A stretch of DNA of 64,000 nucleotides from Rahnella variigena (GCF_003610915.1 NZ_NSDJ01000001.1:4216001-4280000), one strand, 5' to 3'. Numbered from the stretch's first letter, positions 38,508-48,765 are shown. Numbers and translations are program-made. Notes: generated by a model not told the origin, from the letters alone.

Positions 38508-38861
38508 CCGCATCTCCTGACTCAACAAACTAAAAATAAAAGCCCCTTCCGGGTTCTGCGCAACAGTGTAAATGTTTAAGCGCCCTTCGGATAGGGTCAG
38601 TTTGAGGTTTTTAGGCAAACGATTGGCTCCAGATACAGCAAGGCTTTGATCTGCGAACATCTGCCCGTAATCAAGGGATAAATATTCATCTGAACATGTA
38701 CAAATTTCAGCTTTGTGACTCAGCCCCCATCGCACTGCTCCATCACACTCTTCACCTTAAAAGCCCTTACCCCTTTAGGGGGGTTTACAGAAATTGTGGG
38801 TTTATATAAGATGCATTTAAAATACATGTTTAATGAAATCGACAAAGACACGGAGTTCACT
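38508..38861. promoter_or_regulatory. glyA-hmp divergent regulatory region with a PurR-like box
   Basis: 354 bases without a gene. AGGCAAACGATTGGCT at 38613-38628 fits the PurR operator with about one important mismatch; PurR controls glyA in E. coli. I looked for MetR sites and saw none with the right spacing. The hmp side holds the NsrR-type site listed next, next to a TATATAAG that could be the -10. Confidence 0.6.
38808..38830 (+). promoter_or_regulatory. NsrR-type operator upstream of hmp
   Basis: Two 11-base halves, AAGATGCATTT and AAATACATGTT, separated by one A, match the 11-1-11 NsrR consensus. It overlaps the presumed -10 of hmp (TATATAAG), so NO-sensitive repression is expected, as in E. 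coli. Confidence 0.85.
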
Positions 38862-40052
38862 ATGCTTGATTCAGCCACTATCGCTACCGTTAAATCCACT
38901 ATTCCTTTGCTCGCAGCGACCGGTCCAAAACTGACCGCGCACTTCTACGACCGCATGTTCGAGCACAATCCCGAGCTCAAAGACATCTTCAATATGAGCA
39001 ATCAGCGCAACGGCGATCAGCGTCAGGCGCTGTTTGATGCCATCTGTGCTTACGCCGCCAATATCGAAAATCTGGCGGCATTATTACCTGCGGTGGAGCG
39101 CATTGCGCAAAAGCACACCAGCTTCACCATTCAGCCGGATCAATACAACATTGTCGGTGAACACCTGCTGGCAACGCTGGATGAAATGTTAAGCCCGGGT
39201 CAGGAAGTGCTGGATGCGTGGGGCAAAGCCTACGGCGTGCTGGCGAATGTGTTTATCAACCGTGAAGCAGAGATTTATCAGGACAGCGCAGAAAAAACCG
39301 GTGGCTGGCGCGGTACGCGTGAATTCCGCATCGCCGAAAAACAACCGCAAAGTGAACTGATCACCTCTTTCCTGCTGGAACCTGTCGATGGATTGCCGGT
39401 GGTGGATTTCCAGCCGGGACAATATCTGGCGGTGTATATCCGTGATGCGTCGCTGGAAAATCAGGAAATCCGTCAGTATTCCCTGACCCAGGCGCCGAAC
39501 GGTAAAACCTACCGCATTGCCGTAAAACGCGAAGGCCAGGGCGCGGTATCCAACTTCCTGCATCACTTTGCGCAGCCGGGCGACATCATTCATCTTGCAG
39601 CCCCGCACGGCGATTTCTTTATGGATATCAGCGATACCACGCCGGTCGCGCTGATTTCTGCCGGTGTCGGTCAGACCCCGATGTTAGGTATGCTCAATAC
39701 GCTGGCAGAACGCGGACATCATGCGCCGGTACAATGGCTGCACGCGGCGGAAAACGGCGCGGTTCATGCGTTTGCCGGTGAAGTGAAAAGCGCGCAGAAA
39801 AACCTGCCGCAGCTGGAAAGCCATGTCTGGTATAACCAGCCACAGGCAAATGATTTACCGGGAGAGGACTTTCAGTATCAGGGTCTGATGGATCTGAGCA
39901 AAGTCAGCGAACAGCTGAATGATCCAGCCATGCATTTCTACCTGTGCGGTCCCGTCGGCTTTATGCAGTTCGCGGCCAAACAGTTGCTGGCGATGAACAT
40001 CAGCGAAGCGAATATTCACTACGAATGCTTCGGTCCGCATAAAGTCATTTAA
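38862..40052 (+). CDS. hmp: Flavohaemoglobin Hmp (nitric oxide dioxygenase)
   Basis: Hmp oxidises NO to nitrate with O2 and NAD(P)H, protecting against nitrosative stress. Starting at [17 protein letters not shown] gives 396 residues, equal to E. coli; upstream in-frame codons are unsupported. The globin domain has Tyr29, Phe43 and the proximal haem ligand His85. The FAD domain shows RQYSLT, and the NAD domain [11 protein letters not shown] and the C-terminal ECFGPH. A GGAG lies ahead of the ATG. An NsrR-type site controls it. It ends at a bidirectional terminator. Confidence 0.98.
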   Translation: MLDSATIATVKSTIPLLAATGPKLTAHFYDRMFEHNPELKDIFNMSNQRNGDQRQALFDAICAYAANIENLAALLPAVERIAQKHTSFTIQPDQYNIVGEHLLATLDEMLSPGQEVLDAWGKAYGVLANVFINREAEIYQDSAEKTGGWRGTREFRIAEKQPQSELITSFLLEPVDGLPVVDFQPGQYLAVYIRDASLENQEIRQYSLTQAPNGKTYRIAVKREGQGAVSNFLHHFAQPGDIIHLAAPHGDFFMDISDTTPVALISAGVGQTPMLGMLNTLAERGHHAPVQWLHAAENGAVHAFAGEVKSAQKNLPQLESHVWYNQPQANDLPGEDFQYQGLMDLSKVSEQLNDPAMHFYLCGPVGFMQFAAKQLLAMNISEANIHYECFGPHKVI

Positions 40053-40068
40053 TTCCTGCCCTGAAAAG

Positions 40069-40100
40069 AAAAAGGCTGACACATAATGTCAGCCTTTTTT
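40069..40100. terminator. Bidirectional terminator between hmp and the gluconate dehydrogenase operon
   Basis: Stem AAAGGCTGACA / TGTCAGCCTTT with loop CATAA, flanked by a T-run after and an A-run before, serving both convergent units. Confidence 0.94.
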
Positions 40101-40119
40101 ATTGCTGCGTCAGCAGGGA

Positions 40120-41523
40120 TTAATGACGACGGCGACGACGAATAAACAGCAGTGCAATCAGCAGGATAACGAGCAGTCCTGCAATGCCCATTCCCCAATG
40201 CGCCAGCTCCAGCAACGGCGAAGGTTTACCGCCAGCGCGCAGTTCTTTCACCCGCTGTGGCGTCACACTCGCCTGATCGTTACCAAATTGCTGCAATAAC
40301 TGATTACTCAGCGTGGCCACCTGCGTATCTGACAGCAAATGATCAAACGCCGGCATCGCCACATCTTTGCTTTCCGCGCCGCGCTGCACGCCATGCAAAA
40401 TCGCCATCACCAGATTGTCGCTGTTCAGATGCCCCAGCGCAGTGTTGTTGATGAGCGACGGTAAGCCGCCGTCCTTGCTGCCACGACCGTCCGGCTGATG
40501 GCAACTGGCGCAATAGCCGTCATACACCTGCCAGCCGGTCATCTTGTCAGCATCAGCAGGACGCGGAACGCCACGCAAAGTATCGACATAATTCGCCGGT
40601 GAGCCGAACTGGTCCGCAGCCCTCGCCTGCCCTTGCTGACTGACCGGCGTGGTTTGTTTCAGCCACACGGCAATCGCCTGCAAATCACTGTCGCTCAGAT
40701 GGCTGAGGCTGTGGTCGATCGCTTCTGCCATCGGCCCTGCCGCCTGCGCCTTGCCCGGCGCATGACCGGTTTTCAGGTAAGCGGCGATTTCATCCGTGCT
40801 CCAGTTACCTGTTCCGCTGACCGCGTCCGACGTAATGTTCGGAGCAAACCAGGTGCCCAGACTGCTGCCGCCCAGCGCTTTATCGCCCTGCTCCGCCATC
40901 AGCGCATTACGCGGCGTATGGCAGGTGCTGCAGTGCGCCAGCGCTTCGCCAAGATACGCGCCACGGTTAACCTGATCGCTTTTCGACGGATCGGCTTTAA
41001 ACGCGCCTTTCTCGAGGAACAGCAGATTCCAGCCAGCCATCGACAAACGCACGTTGAACGGGAACGGCAGTGCGGTCGGCGTTGACGGGGTATCCACCGG
41101 TTGCACGCCCTGTATAAAATAAGCGTACAGCGCTTTCATGTCGTCATCGCTGATTTTGGCATAAGACGTGTACGGCATCGCCGGATACAGATTCGCACCG
41201 TCGCCGCGCACACCGTCACGCACCGCGTGTTCAAACTGCTCCAGCGTGTAATTGCCGATACCGTCTTTTTTAGATGGCGTGATGTTGCTCGAATAAATGG
41301 TGCCCAGCGGCGTTGCCAGCCCGAGGCCACCGGCAAACGGTTTGCCGCCTTCGGTGGAATGGCAGGCTACGCAGTCACCGGCTATCGCGACGTATTCGCC
41401 TTTTTTTATCAGCGCATCCTGTTCCGGCGATAGCGCGGCGTAAGCCGTGCCTGCCATCAGGCTCAGGCCAAAGGCCAGCAATGCGCCCGTCAGACGTTTT
41501 TGAGATAAACGATTCAGAGTCAT
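40120..41523 (-). CDS. Gluconate 2-dehydrogenase, triple-haem cytochrome c subunit
   Basis: A 467-residue exported cytochrome c with three haem-binding motifs: CVACH (about residue 50), CSTCH (about 197) and CASCH (about 335). It has a signal peptide (LTGALLAFGLSLMAGTAYA) and a C-terminal membrane anchor, LAHWGMGIAGLLVILLIALLFIRRRRRH. It would pass electrons from the FAD subunit to ubiquinone. The start MTLNRLSQKRL is chosen because the signal follows directly. It is the last gene of a three-gene operon with the FAD and small subunits. Related adaptor cytochromes serve alcohol and aldehyde dehydrogenases, but the partner genes favour gluconate. Confidence 0.9.
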   Translation of the reverse strand: MTLNRLSQKRLTGALLAFGLSLMAGTAYAALSPEQDALIKKGEYVAIAGDCVACHSTEGGKPFAGGLGLATPLGTIYSSNITPSKKDGIGNYTLEQFEHAVRDGVRGDGANLYPAMPYTSYAKISDDDMKALYAYFIQGVQPVDTPSTPTALPFPFNVRLSMAGWNLLFLEKGAFKADPSKSDQVNRGAYLGEALAHCSTCHTPRNALMAEQGDKALGGSSLGTWFAPNITSDAVSGTGNWSTDEIAAYLKTGHAPGKAQAAGPMAEAIDHSLSHLSDSDLQAIAVWLKQTTPVSQQGQARAADQFGSPANYVDTLRGVPRPADADKMTGWQVYDGYCASCHQPDGRGSKDGGLPSLINNTALGHLNSDNLVMAILHGVQRGAESKDVAMPAFDHLLSDTQVATLSNQLLQQFGNDQASVTPQRVKELRAGGKPSPLLELAHWGMGIAGLLVILLIALLFIRRRRRH

Positions 41524-41533
41524 GTCAGTCAGC

Positions 41534-43135
41534 CTATAGCGCAGTTTTGGCAAGATGATCAGCGGTACGTAACGCCAGTGCAACGGCGGTCAGCGTGGAG
41601 TTGACCGTGGCCGACGTCGGCATCACGCCGGTACTGGTGATGAACAGATTTTCGTGATCATGGGTGCGTCCGAACGCATCCACCACGGAGTCTTTCGGGT
41701 CATGCCCCATGCTCATCGTGCCGGTAATGTGCTGGTTGTTGCCGTAAACGCCCGGCTTACTGAAACGCAAATTGGTGCCGCCCATCAGTCTGGCGATCTC
41801 GGTATATTCCTTCACAGCTCGCGCCATACCGCGATGCACGTAATCGTCCATGTGATAAATCGCTGCCGGTTTAGGGATACCCAGTTTGTCTTTTTTGTCG
41901 CTGAGAATGATGCGGTTATCGTAGTTTGGCAGCTGTTCCATCACGTTTTTCAGGCTGGTCTGGTGCGACGCACGGCGACGGATTTCGTTATCCAGACTGA
42001 TGCCGTAAACGCCTTCCGCCAGCAAATCCTGCGTCACTGACTGCACTTGTGAAGAGTTGGCGATATCGATACGGAACGAGGCGTAATCTTTGCGGAAATC
42101 ACCGTCGCGCAGGCTGTTGATGGACGCCGGACTCATTGGGCCGCGCCCCGCCCACAGAGGTTCTTCAGTTTCAAACGTCAGCGAGTTACTTGGGTGATCC
42201 ATCAGGTGACGCCCGACAGTGCCGGAACTGTTTGCCAGTCCGTCCGGGTATTTATCGCTGGCGGAAATCAGCAGCAGTTTCGGGCTTTCGATGCCGTTGG
42301 CAGCCAGAACGAAGTTTTTCGCCGTAACTTTATGCTCACCTTTATCGGGATCGTAATAATGTGCGGCGACAATACGCCCCTTTTCGTCATGCTCGAGGCG
42401 ATACACCACCGCGCTGGTGATCAATTTTGCACCCGCCGCTTCGGCGGCCTGCGCAGCGATACCGCCGTGATATTGCGCGTCAATCGGGCAGATCGGCATG
42501 CAGTTGTTGTTGCCACAACAGGCCGGACGTCCGTCGTAGTTACGGCTGTTACGTGCGGTGGTGTTCACGATCACGTCATAACCGCCCGGCGCCAGACGCT
42601 CGCGAAAACGCTGTTGCAGCCAGGATTCAGCGACCGGTTCCATCGGGAACGGCTGGTTACGCGGTGAACCGTTATTGGGTGCGCCGGACACGCCCATTTT
42701 AACTTCGGCTTCGTAATAAAACGGTTCCAGCTCGTCATACGATAACGGCCAGTCACGCCCGACGCCGTACAGCGTTTTGATTTTCATATCGTTTGGCAAT
42801 ACGCGCCACGCCTGCGCCGCCCAGTGCCAGGTGGTGCCGCCCATAATGCGGATATATTCCGCCGGGAACGGATACGGCCCCTGCTGTTGCAGATAATCAT
42901 TATCTTCCGGTTTATACACCGGATGCGGCGACCAGTCCGAGTACGGATACGGCGACATAAAGTCTTTTTTGCGCGGTGAATTACGGAAATTTTCGGTCAG
43001 CGTACCGCGATCAATACGCGGGCCGGATTCGAGAATAATGACGGAGATACCCTGTTTTGCCAGACGCTGTGCGACCAGCGAGCCGCAGATCCCCGAGCCG
43101 ATGACGACGACGTCAGCGGAAAGTTGTTCACTCAT
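41534..43135 (-). CDS. Gluconate 2-dehydrogenase, FAD (GMC) catalytic subunit
   Basis: A 533-residue glucose-methanol-choline oxidoreductase. The FAD loop is VVVIGSGICGSLVAQRLAKQG (residues about 9-29), and the late SMGHDPKDSVVDAFGRTHDHENLFITSTGVMPTSATVNSTLTAVALALRTADHL gives the second FAD part and the catalytic His. It oxidises D-gluconate to 2-ketogluconate at the periplasmic face. It has no signal of its own and probably leaves with the Tat-signal small subunit. It lies between the small and cytochrome subunit genes with short gaps. A 2-ketogluconate or sorbitol-type substrate remains possible. Confidence 0.9.
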   Translation of the reverse strand: MSEQLSADVVVIGSGICGSLVAQRLAKQGISVIILESGPRIDRGTLTENFRNSPRKKDFMSPYPYSDWSPHPVYKPEDNDYLQQQGPYPFPAEYIRIMGGTTWHWAAQAWRVLPNDMKIKTLYGVGRDWPLSYDELEPFYYEAEVKMGVSGAPNNGSPRNQPFPMEPVAESWLQQRFRERLAPGGYDVIVNTTARNSRNYDGRPACCGNNNCMPICPIDAQYHGGIAAQAAEAAGAKLITSAVVYRLEHDEKGRIVAAHYYDPDKGEHKVTAKNFVLAANGIESPKLLLISASDKYPDGLANSSGTVGRHLMDHPSNSLTFETEEPLWAGRGPMSPASINSLRDGDFRKDYASFRIDIANSSQVQSVTQDLLAEGVYGISLDNEIRRRASHQTSLKNVMEQLPNYDNRIILSDKKDKLGIPKPAAIYHMDDYVHRGMARAVKEYTEIARLMGGTNLRFSKPGVYGNNQHITGTMSMGHDPKDSVVDAFGRTHDHENLFITSTGVMPTSATVNSTLTAVALALRTADHLAKTAL

Positions 43136-43161
43136 TGCTTAACCCTTTTTGAACGTTATTT

Positions 43162-43683
43162 TCAGACAGGCTGTTTTGCCCAGGTACCGTAAGCGCCGTA
43201 GGCATAGCTCGGTGGATTGAGGTGGTCGCGTACCGCGACATTCATCAGCGCGTTTTCATACGCCAGACAAACCGCCTGCTTGCCATCGCCGACCACGCCG
43301 AGATACCACGCCTGAAGGATGCTGCGCGGCAATTTCGCCAGCGCGGGCTGCTGTGTATCCAGCGCTTTTTGCAGGTCAGCGGCATCAATGTGACTGGCCG
43401 TGATAAACGCCTGCAACGCCTGAACCTGCGCGGTGAAGTCCGGGTACAGCTGCAACATAGTCTGGTAATAACGTTCAGAAAGGGCCGGATCCAGCTGGTC
43501 ATGACCGGTCAGATACAGCGAGAGTTGGGTGAAGTCCTGTTTTGCCTGCGACAAGCCCGCTACCGGCGCGGCATAAACCGGGCTAAGCAGAAGCTTGTTC
43601 ATCAGCGGAACGGAAAGCGCCGCCAGTGCGCCCCCTAAAAATACGCGACGGGAAATGCGTATGGGTTTTTCTGGTTGTGACAT
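43162..43683 (-). CDS. Gluconate 2-dehydrogenase, small (gamma) subunit with Tat signal
   Basis: A 173-residue exported subunit. The twin-arginine signal is ISRRVFLGGALAALSVPLMNKLLLSPVYA (residues about 9-37), with SRRVFL matching the Tat motif. The rest fits the gluconate 2-dehydrogenase subunit 3 family (FTQLSLYLTGHDQLDPALSERYYQTML…LPRSILQAWYLGVVG). It likely folds with the FAD subunit and carries it through Tat. AAGG precedes the chosen ATG by seven bases. First gene of the operon. Confidence 0.9.
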   Translation of the reverse strand: MSQPEKPIRISRRVFLGGALAALSVPLMNKLLLSPVYAAPVAGLSQAKQDFTQLSLYLTGHDQLDPALSERYYQTMLQLYPDFTAQVQALQAFITASHIDAADLQKALDTQQPALAKLPRSILQAWYLGVVGDGKQAVCLAYENALMNVAVRDHLNPPSYAYGAYGTWAKQPV

Positions 43684-44100
43684 TGCAAAGCCTTTTGAAT
43701 GGGTGTGAAAACCACGATCAACGGAGATCAATCCACACCAGTTCCGGCAGCCAGATACTTTTCACCCTGAATTGTTTTAGTCGGTGATTACAACGTATCT
43801 GACAGGTTTATCGAACTGGTATAACAACAAACGTGATTTTACTCGCACTTTTTCAATGAAGTCACAATAAAAACCCCACAAACTTCACATAAAACTAACA
43901 AGTAGCATTTTTTGTGATTACCGGCGGAGAGGAACTTTGGGTGCTGATGAGCAGAAATAACGGCTAAAAACCGGATAAACAATGAGTTGAGAAGTGATTG
44001 GGTTAAATAATGATTGGTATAACAAGATCGGAGGGAAAGGGAGAATAACAGAGGGAATACTCAGGGCCGGTAACATGACATTACCCGCCCTGATGAAACA
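43684..44100. other. Spacer upstream of the gluconate dehydrogenase operon; no gene seen
   Basis: About 400 bases, AT-rich in the middle. It should contain the operon promoter, but I could not pick a convincing -35/-10 pair. At 44063-44091 a hairpin (AGGGCCGGTAA against TTACCCGCCCT, one mismatch) directly follows the glnB stop codon and may be its terminator, though it lacks a clean T-run. Confidence 0.5.
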
Positions 44101-44448
<348 letters not shown>

Positions 44449-44593
44449 TTATAATCATTCGTTTGCTCTCCGCCTTCCTGAGCGGCAGCATGGTTCACAA
44501 TCTGGTTTCGGATGCCAGAGGCATGCGAAGGCGCTAAAGGTATCATAGTTCAGCCGCAGGAATGTACCTCCAGCCTCTGAAAGTAAATTCCCG

Positions 44594-45931
44594 TTACTCT
44601 TTAAAATCGGTCGCTTCCAGCTCATGGCGTGACAGCAATTTGTAAAACTCAGTGCGGTTACGCCCGGCGATACGTGCCGCCTGCGTGACGTTGCCTTTGG
44701 TAATTTGCAGCAATTTACGCAGATAATTCAATTCGAACTGATTACGCGCATCGGCAAATGTCGGCAGCGCGGTGTTTTCACCTTCCAGCGCCTGCTGAAC
44801 CAGGGCTTCGCTGATCACCGGTGCAGACGTCAGCGCCACGCATTGCTCGATCACGTTCACTAACTGGCGCACATTGCCCGGCCAGCTGGCGGCCATCAGA
44901 CGTTTAAGGGCATCGGTTGAAAAGCTGCGAACGAACGGTTTATGCCGCTGCGCCGCCACGCGCAGCAGGTGATTAGCCAGCAGCGGAATATCTTCAGAGC
45001 GTTCGCTCAGGGTCGGCAGTTTCAGGCCGACAACGTTAAGACGATAGAACAGATCTTCGCGGAACTCGCCCTTCTCCATCGCTTTCGGCAAATCACGGTG
45101 TGTCGCAGAAATAATACGCACATCAACATCCACATCCTGATTGCTGCCCAGCGGACGCACTTTGCGCTCCTGTAACACGCGCAGCAATTTCACCTGCAAC
45201 GACAACGGCATATCGCCGATTTCATCGAGGAACAACGTGCCGCCGGTCGCAGCCTGAAACAACCCTTCGCGGCTGCTTACCGCGCCGGTAAACGCGCCTT
45301 TAGCATGACCAAATAATTCGGATTCCAGTAACTGTTCCGGCAACGCACCGCAGTTAATAGCAATAAAGGCTTTCTTGCCACGCGGGCTCGCCCCGTGAAT
45401 GGCCTGCGCCAGCACTTCTTTACCGGTGCCGCTCTGCCCGTTAATCAGTACGCTGACGTCAGACTGCGCGACCATATTGGCCTGTTCAAGCAACCGCAGC
45501 ATGATCGGGCTGCGGGTAACAATCGATTCGCGCCAGCTTTCATCGGCCGACGGGCTGGACTGTGCCAGCGCTTCATCAATGGCCTTATACAGCGCATCGC
45601 GATCGACCGGCTTGGTGAGAAAACTAAACACACCCTGTTGAGTCGCGGCCACCGCATCAGGAATGGAACCGTGCGCAGTCAGAATAATCACCGGCATTCC
45701 GGGCTGGAATTTCTGGATTTCAGCGAACAGCGCCATGCCATCCATTTCATCCATACGCAAATCACTCAGCACCAGATCGATACGTTCACGGTGCAGCACT
45801 CGCAGCGCTTCTGCTCCGCTTTCGGCGGTGGTGACACGAAAACCTTCACTGGTCAGACGCATTCCCAAAAGCTTCAGTAAGCTCGGATCGTCATCGACCA
45901 GCAATAAACTGGCTGCTTTACGTAACGTCAT
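44594..45931 (-). CDS. glrR: Sigma54-dependent response regulator GlrR (QseF)
   Basis: GlrR, phosphorylated by GlrK, activates sigma54 transcription of the small RNA glmY. The 445-residue protein has a receiver domain with the phospho-acceptor Asp57 in [12 protein letters not shown], an AAA+ domain with Walker [13 protein letters not shown] and GAFTGA sigma54 contact loop, and a Fis-type HTH at the C-terminus ([21 protein letters not shown]). It overlaps qseG by four bases (ATGA). Its predicted binding sites are present upstream of glmY in this window. Confidence 0.97.
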   Translation of the reverse strand: MTLRKAASLLLVDDDPSLLKLLGMRLTSEGFRVTTAESGAEALRVLHRERIDLVLSDLRMDEMDGMALFAEIQKFQPGMPVIILTAHGSIPDAVAATQQGVFSFLTKPVDRDALYKAIDEALAQSSPSADESWRESIVTRSPIMLRLLEQANMVAQSDVSVLINGQSGTGKEVLAQAIHGASPRGKKAFIAINCGALPEQLLESELFGHAKGAFTGAVSSREGLFQAATGGTLFLDEIGDMPLSLQVKLLRVLQERKVRPLGSNQDVDVDVRIISATHRDLPKAMEKGEFREDLFYRLNVVGLKLPTLSERSEDIPLLANHLLRVAAQRHKPFVRSFSTDALKRLMAASWPGNVRQLVNVIEQCVALTSAPVISEALVQQALEGENTALPTFADARNQFELNYLRKLLQITKGNVTQAARIAGRNRTEFYKLLSRHELEATDFKE

Positions 45932-46713
45932 TTTACGTTCGAATCCTTAGCCGGTGGCGTGTAAGTCTCGGCCGGTTTTACCGGATTATCCGAAGCCGCT
46001 TTAACAGGCGCAGTCGCCTCATTATCCGGCAAATCGCCCTGGATCTGTTTGCGCGAAGAGAGCTGTCGCTCAATGTCCGTCAGGTTTTCCAGCTTACGGC
46101 GGGTATCGGCGAGATTATGTTCCAGAACCTGCTGCTGTTCAGTCATCGCCTGAAGTTTTTCTTCATTCACTGCCAGCTGGCGGGCATTACGGGCTTTTTC
46201 ATCGCCCAGCACGACCTGTAAATTCTGACGTTCTCGCCATAACTGTACCAGCGGGCGAATTTGTCCCGGCATCTGGCCACGATACGCGCTGACTTTTGCC
46301 AGTAACGCACGGCGCTGCTGCTGATCGGGATCCGCACCGGAGAGCAGAATACTTTGTTTAAATACCTGATCCCAGTTCGTCGCTTGTATCTGCTGCGCCT
46401 GATAGCGCGCCTGCGCATCACTCATACGATCGGCGCAGTCCATCGCCCGTAACCAGTACAGTGAGTTCGTTACGGCGTCATTGTCATCGAGTGTCCAGAG
46501 GGTTTCACAAGGAGCGATACGAAAGTCGATCACTTTGCTGTCAGGGACGACCTGATCAGACACCTGCTGGAAATAACGGTTGTCGGCAGAATGCGGGACA
46601 CAGCCCGCCAGCGCCAGTGGCGCACTGAGTAAAAACGCCCGGCTGCGCAGTAAGGTGCGCACCAGACGGGTAGTGATATGGGTGATAAAAGACAATGCGC
46701 TCATCAGACGCAC
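45928..46713 (-). CDS. qseG: QseG outer-membrane lipoprotein of the GlrK/GlrR system
   Basis: QseG is a lipoprotein that in E. coli stimulates the GlrK kinase from the outer membrane. Here it is 261 residues, with the signal RAFLLSAPLALAGC (lipid Cys about 38). A coiled-coil region follows (NEEKLQAMTEQQQVLEHNLADTRRKLENLTDIERQLSSRKQ, about 178-218), ending in a Pro/Ala-rich tail. The first few codons may be too many; a start three codons in is possible. It lies between glrK and glrR, overlapping the latter. Confidence 0.93.
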   Translation of the reverse strand: MRLMSALSFITHITTRLVRTLLRSRAFLLSAPLALAGCVPHSADNRYFQQVSDQVVPDSKVIDFRIAPCETLWTLDDNDAVTNSLYWLRAMDCADRMSDAQARYQAQQIQATNWDQVFKQSILLSGADPDQQQRRALLAKVSAYRGQMPGQIRPLVQLWRERQNLQVVLGDEKARNARQLAVNEEKLQAMTEQQQVLEHNLADTRRKLENLTDIERQLSSRKQIQGDLPDNEATAPVKAASDNPVKPAETYTPPAKDSNVK

Positions 46714-46735
46714 CAGTCAGCAAATAGCATCATTA

Positions 46736-48208
46736 TTATTTCTTCTCAGCCGTCAGGGGTAATTCAATACGGAAACAAACGTCCGCATCTTCAACGGCAA
46801 CCAGTTGCAGCTCTCCATGCATGCGGCGAATACAGTCCTGGGCGATACTCAACCCCAGACCGCTGCCTTTCACAGCCCCTTTTCGTTGCTGGCTACCCTG
46901 GTAAAAAGGTTCAAATATCATCGCGCGCTCGGCCTGCGGGATCGGGGTTCCGGTGTTTGCCACCTCGATAATAACCCGTCCGTGTAATTCCCGGCTGCGG
47001 ACCCAAATAGTACCGGATTCAGCCCCGTAGTGCACCGCATTGGAATAGAGATTATCCACCACGCGCCGCAATAACGTCGGCTCAGCCAGACAGGTCGGCG
47101 CATCAATCTTGACCTCACTGCGGATCTTCTTGGCGCGTGCCGGCAGGCTGTTAGCCGTCACGACATCATCAACCAGCGATTTCAGATCAACGGCCACACT
47201 GAGCGTCGGCACATCAGCCAGTTGGCGATTGTAATCAAGCAGTTGTTCGATAAGCGTCTGCAAATGGCGGCTGCTGTTGTTGAGGATAGCCACCACTTCT
47301 TTTTGATCTGACGTCAGCGGACCGGCGACTTCATCCGCCAGCAGTTCAGTCCCTTCACGCATGCTGGCGAGCGGGGTTTTAAGTTCGTGGGAAATATGGC
47401 GCAGGAATTCGTGACGCTGCGATTCCAGCCATGCCAGGCGCTCGCTCAGCCAGACGATGCGCTGCACCAGAGAACGGATTTCGCGTGGCCCTTTAAAACG
47501 CGTCACATCGCCCAGATTACGCCCTTCCCCCAGCCGGTTAATCATCCGTTCGACGCCTTTTACCGGCCCGATTATCATGCGGGTGAACAACAGCACCAGC
47601 GCGCCACTGAGCAGGAAAAGCACCAGCGCCTGCCAGCCAAAGAACTGACCGCGTTCGGCAATCGCGCGCTGAAGTTGTTGTCCGCGTGAGAATACGACTT
47701 CCCGCGTCGCCTGTACCATTTCGGCATTAGTGCGCGAGAAATTCTCAAGACGCGCAGAAGCATCTTTATCCGGGGAGTTATTCTGGCAGGTCGGCTGTGT
47801 AAGCTGCGTCAGCAAGGTGCGGAGTGTCTGATAATAACGTAAATCCGGCAGCACTGAGGCATGCGCATCCAGCAGCTGGGAATATTGTTTGTGCTGATTC
47901 TGATAAAGGCGGGAAAGCGTCGGATCGTCGAGAACGCAATACTGTCGATAACTGCGCTCCATTTCCAGCGCAATACTGGACATCGATTCGCTGCGGCGGG
48001 CGTCACTGAGCGTAGTCCGGTTGATTCGCGCCGCCTGACGGCTCAGTTGATCAAGGCTGTCGTACGCCTGATAGGCCAGCACCAGCAAGGGCAGCAGCAC
48101 CAGCAGAAAAGCCATCAGTACCAGCTGACGTAGCGAACCGGGGAATAAACGTCCTCTTTTCAACGCATTCATCTCATTTATCACAGATAAAGTCATGCTA
48201 GCGGACAA
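46736..48208 (-). CDS. glrK: Sensor histidine kinase GlrK (QseE)
   Basis: GlrK is the membrane kinase for GlrR, reported in E. coli to respond to cell-envelope and host signals. The 490 residues contain two membrane helices (LVLMAFLLVLLPLLVLAYQ and QALVLFLLSGALVLLF), a periplasmic sensor about 140 residues long, a HAMP-like segment, the H-box SHELKTPLASMREG, and N, G1 and G2 boxes (NLYSNAVHY, GSGLGLSIAQ). A later start (ATG 48196, MTLSVIN) is possible. It is downstream of the glmY RNA as in E. coli. Confidence 0.95.
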   Translation of the reverse strand: MSASMTLSVINEMNALKRGRLFPGSLRQLVLMAFLLVLLPLLVLAYQAYDSLDQLSRQAARINRTTLSDARRSESMSSIALEMERSYRQYCVLDDPTLSRLYQNQHKQYSQLLDAHASVLPDLRYYQTLRTLLTQLTQPTCQNNSPDKDASARLENFSRTNAEMVQATREVVFSRGQQLQRAIAERGQFFGWQALVLFLLSGALVLLFTRMIIGPVKGVERMINRLGEGRNLGDVTRFKGPREIRSLVQRIVWLSERLAWLESQRHEFLRHISHELKTPLASMREGTELLADEVAGPLTSDQKEVVAILNNSSRHLQTLIEQLLDYNRQLADVPTLSVAVDLKSLVDDVVTANSLPARAKKIRSEVKIDAPTCLAEPTLLRRVVDNLYSNAVHYGAESGTIWVRSRELHGRVIIEVANTGTPIPQAERAMIFEPFYQGSQQRKGAVKGSGLGLSIAQDCIRRMHGELQLVAVEDADVCFRIELPLTAEKK

Positions 48209-48296
48209 CGGTTTAAACAGCCAGTGTCTGAGAAGATACGAAAAGGGTTAAATGGGTGAACTAAGAAAAGTATGAGAAGTATGAAGGGTTGGTATT

Positions 48297-48495
48297 GCTG
48301 AACATCCAGACGGATGTTCAGCAAACCGGAAGAGGTGGTGCCTCACTCAACGTGTCGTTCGATGTTTGATAACGTGCTTGCGCAACGATTATCGGTCGGG
48401 TGAACGATAGGCACCGTTTCTTTGGCGTCATTCGGACATTATGAGCATATCAACGCTTTCGCGTGAGCCAATCATAATCAGGTGAATGAGCAACT
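48297..48495 (-). ncRNA. glmY: GlmY small regulatory RNA
   Basis: On the minus strand, starting at 48495, the sequence begins AGTTGCTCATTCACC, like the E. coli GlmY 5' end, and carries further on CCGAATGACGC, CGGTGCCTATCGTTC and CACGTTGAGTGAGGCACC, blocks shared with the GlmY/GlmZ family. It ends at a strong hairpin GCTGAACATCC / GGATGTTCAGC (48297-48322). It sits between glrK and the position where purL is found in E. coli. GlmY titrates RapZ and so protects GlmZ, raising GlmS. The exact 3' end is uncertain because no T-run follows the hairpin. Confidence 0.85.
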
Positions 48496-48504
48496 GCGCT
48501 AATC

Positions 48505-48521
48505 TAGCACGTTCCGTGCCA
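48505..48521 (-). promoter_or_regulatory. Sigma54 promoter of glmY
   Basis: Minus-strand TGGCACGGAACGTGCTA has GG and GC exactly ten bases apart, the -24/-12 pattern. Counting from the GC places +1 at 48495, precisely the predicted GlmY 5' end. Confidence 0.88.
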
Positions 48522-48691
48522 ATATTTAATAAAAATTATCATATACCTGTATTTAAAGGATATTTACAGTTAAATCATTTTCAGGCACTGGCAAAAGCAC
48601 GGTTAAGTTGATGAATAAACAACCTTTGCGTCGCCAAAAAACAACACAATTGAGAAATAAAAAAATATCCTTTAAATATCATAAAATTAAA

Positions 48692-48765
48692 TGTCGCCAA
48701 AAAGAGACAACAATAACCTCCATTGTCGTCATATTATGACATCTGGCTGTCAGTGGTTGATCACA
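48692..48765. promoter_or_regulatory. GlrR activator sites (TGTC-N10-GACA) upstream of glmY
   Basis: Two perfect matches to TGTC-N10-GACA at 48692-48709 and 48724-48741, and a third with CACA for GACA at 48748-48765. They lie 190-270 bases upstream of the glmY start. GlrR in E. coli binds three such sites upstream of glmY. Confidence 0.85.

Noticed and set aside
38640..38730. MetR sites for glyA
   Set aside because: A TGAA and a TTCA occur near 38690-38710 but are too far apart for the TGAA-N5-TTCA pattern.
37204..38735. 76-codon N-terminal extension of glyA and similar extensions of hmp, guaB and ispG
   Set aside because: Only the inner starts have ribosome sites and family-length products; the extensions run through regulatory DNA.
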